7,286 nt of DNA from Micrococcaceae bacterium UBA3381. Lineage in GTDB: Bacteria; Actinomycetota; Actinomycetes; Actinomycetales; Micrococcaceae. Of the stretch, positions 5,441 to 7,286 are shown one piece after another. Below the pieces are notes generated by a model, which searched no databases, was not told where the DNA came from, and saw only the letters and a program-made list of their open reading frames with translations. Made by a program: the position numbers and the translations under genes. Position 1 is the first letter of the stretch; every line of letters starts with the position of its first letter. The DNA is taken from positions 1 through 7,286 of the forward strand of contig DEPX01000188.1 in assembly GCA_002358975.1 (NCBI GenBank), read 5' to 3'.

Positions 5441-7286
5441 GTGCCAGATAAGGATCACGTACCAGAAAATTCTGGAACTGATAACGCCAGGCAACCAGAC
5501 GCGACCGGCTCCGTGGTGCACACCGACCCGGAGATTGATGAAGAGGTTAATGCGTTAAAGGCCCGGGACCGTTCCGATGTGCTGCCGCATGAGTTGCAGA
5601 TCAGGAATATGGATTCCGATGAGCGCACGACCATGAAACTGTTGCGCCAAGGGGTGCGGCTTAAGCGCGGACTCGTAACGCCGCGGGTCTTCTGGCCGGC
5701 GATCATTTTCTTAGCGTTAGCCGCCGGCATCTCGATCATTTTCCCGGATGCATCAGGCAAAGCGCTGCTATCGGCCCAAAGTTGGATTGTCGATACTTTG
5801 GGCTGGTACTACATCATGATCATGTTCGGGTTCATTATCTTTTGCCTCTACATTGCGCTATCCAAATACGGGCGCATTAAACTCGGTGACCCCGACGATA
5901 AACCAGAATTCTCGCGAGGGGCATGGTTTTCCATGCTGTTCGCTACTGGGATGGGCATCGGCCTGATCTTCTACGGTGTCGGCGAACCACTAACCTATGC
6001 CACCGTCGACCCAAAACCCGGGGTAGACGGTGATCCAGAACAACTGGCCAAACTCGGGATGGCCCAAACATTCTTGCACTGGGGGTTACACCCTTGGGCG
6101 GTGTACGCCGTCATTGGTTTGGGAGTGGCCTACACAATTCACCGTCGCGGCCGGCCGGTTTCGATTCGCTGGGTATTTGAGCCCCTGTTGGGCGCGAAAC
6201 GCGTCAAAGGCTGGATGGGTGACACCATTGATGTGCTCGCCATTTTCGGCACGATGGCCGGGGTAGCCACATCGTTGGGCCTAGGCGTCCAACAGGTCGC
6301 TACCGGGCTAGAACATCTAGGCGTTGTCGACCAAGCTGACAACATTTTGCTGGTCGTGTTGATCATAGCCATTACGTTTATTTCCACTGCATCAGTGGTC
6401 TCAGGTGTTGGCAAGGGGATGAAATGGATATCATCCATTAACCTCACGTTAGCCGGGGCACTGACCATCTCGGCGCTGCTACTTGGGCCAACGCTATTTC
6501 TATTCGAAAACTTTGTGGAATCTTTCGGCGTTTGGCTCGCGAATTTCTTTGACATGTCCTTCGACGTTGGAGCCTATAGCGGCGCGGAAGGCAAGGACTG
6601 GTACTCCACTTGGACCTTGTTCTACTGGGGATGGTGGATCGCCTGGGCACCATTCGTGGGTATTTTCATCGCACGTGTCTCACGCGGCCGAACCATTCGG
6701 GAATTCATTATTGGGGTCATGCTCGTACCAACCGTGGTGGGCATGCTCTGGTTTGGCATCATCGGTGGCCTAGGAATCTACCGTCAACTGTTTGGCGAAG
6801 CCGATCTGGTAACCGACGGCGAAGTCTCGCCGGAAGGCTCACTATTTACTGTGCTGGACGGTCTGCCACTGGGCGGAGTATTCTCGATTGTCGCAATCGT
6901 GCTTGTTGTACTCTTCTTTATCACCTCCTCGGACTCCGGGTCCCTGGTACAAAACATGCTGACCGCCGGCGGCCACCCCAACCCGCCAACCTGGTCGCGC
7001 GTACTGTTTTCAGTACTGGAAGGCGCAATCGCCATCGGACTGCTCTTGGCCGGTGGGCTGGAAGGACTACAGGCGGCCTCGCTTGCCACCGCGCTACCGT
7101 TCTCCATCATCATGGTGCTTATGGCCGTGGCGGTTTATCGCGGACTGCGCCTGGACAGCGCAATCGCGACCCAGGCACATCTGGAACGCCGCATGCACAT
7201 CTTCTCGGAACACGTCGGTGACGTTTACGATCTGGAAGTACCTAGTTACGGCCACATGGTGGACGGCGAACCGATCGACTACCGAC
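5441..7286 (+). CDS. BCCT-family osmolyte transporter (betaine/ectoine/choline type), 3' end cut off
   Basis: A sodium-coupled carrier of the betaine/carnitine/choline family in the cytoplasmic membrane; 615 residues are visible and the frame is open at the window end. GTG 5441 is favoured by AAAGGA 5 nt upstream; ATG 5426 would add five residues. A hydrophilic, acidic N-terminus (1-80) precedes about twelve hydrophobic segments (first near 82-101, last near 549-568). The family hallmarks are intact: GMGIG (170-174) with EPLTY (182-186), HWGLHPWAVY (213-222), the tryptophan-rich WTLFYWGWW (391-399), and TSSDSGS (495-501). By alignment from memory to BetP, the aromatic box (W214, W219, Y222, W399) is kept. 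The SSDSGSLV and NPPTW (514-518) features resemble EctP/LcoP/BetT-like members more than BetP, so the substrate is left open. The cut C-terminal tail is the osmosensing part in BetP. Confidence 0.93.
   Translation, partial: MPDKDHVPENSGTDNARQPDATGSVVHTDPEIDEEVNALKARDRSDVLPHELQIRNMDSDERTTMKLLRQGVRLKRGLVTPRVFWPAIIFLALAAGISIIFPDASGKALLSAQSWIVDTLGWYYIMIMFGFIIFCLYIALSKYGRIKLGDPDDKPEFSRGAWFSMLFATGMGIGLIFYGVGEPLTYATVDPKPGVDGDPEQLAKLGMAQTFLHWGLHPWAVYAVIGLGVAYTIHRRGRPVSIRWVFEPLLGAKRVKGWMGDTIDVLAIFGTMAGVATSLGLGVQQVATGLEHLGVVDQADNILLVVLIIAITFISTASVVSGVGKGMKWISSINLTLAGALTISALLLGPTLFLFENFVESFGVWLANFFDMSFDVGAYSGAEGKDWYSTWTLFYWGWWIAWAPFVGIFIARVSRGRTIREFIIGVMLVPTVVGMLWFGIIGGLGIYRQLFGEADLVTDGEVSPEGSLFTVLDGLPLGGVFSIVAIVLVVLFFITSSDSGSLVQNMLTAGGHPNPPTWSRVLFSVLEGAIAIGLLLAGGLEGLQAASLATALPFSIIMVLMAVAVYRGLRLDSAIATQAHLERRMHIFSEHVGDVYDLEVPSYGHMVDGEPIDYR

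Noticed and set aside
6610..7221. A 203-residue open frame on the plus strand inside the BCCT gene
   Set aside because: It is a +1 shadow of the transporter frame. Its translation is rich in Arg and Cys with no recognisable domain, while the main frame carries all BCCT motifs.

Overview
The window most likely comes from a mid-GC Corynebacterium or close actinobacterial relative. This is inferred from gene content and was not confirmed by any search. Supporting content is a DUF222-type HNH protein (a repeat-like family in corynebacteria and mycobacteria), a MetY-type O-acetylhomoserine sulfhydrylase, and a BCCT osmolyte carrier with the long hydrophilic N-terminus seen in corynebacterial carriers. 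Two genes also appear to start at GTG, and one has a plausible leaderless promoter.

Layout. Bases 1-228 hold the 3' end of an unrecognised acidic protein (+). Bases 229-603 are gene-free. They contain hairpins, a pair of opposed DnaA-box-like 9-mers (377-385 and 404-412), and a very AT-rich stretch (421-540, about 30% GC) in front of the next gene. Bases 604-2532 (+) encode a 642-residue DUF222/HNH protein. It converges on the minus-strand unit at 2638-4449, and a 13-bp perfect hairpin (2555-2584) plus a two-copy tandem repeat lie between them. The minus-strand unit is metY (3157-4449) followed 9 nt later by a CoA-binding-domain protein (2638-3147). The Shine-Dalgarno of the second gene overlaps the metY stop codon, so the two look translationally coupled. 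Diverging from metY, bases 4612-5316 (+) encode a membrane-anchored corynebacterial-type protein of unknown function. Bases 5441-7286 (+) encode a BCCT transporter, cut by the window end.

How the genes may work together. metY uses sulfide and O-acetylhomoserine to make homocysteine. The tightly coupled CoA-binding protein probably acts in the same metabolic setting, but its role is unknown. The BCCT carrier would import betaine, ectoine, proline or choline-like solutes. No functional link to the HNH gene is evident.

No RNA gene, CRISPR array, insertion sequence or obvious defence system was seen. The two points most worth a second look are the metY/CoA-binding pair and the DnaA-box pair beside the AT-rich island.
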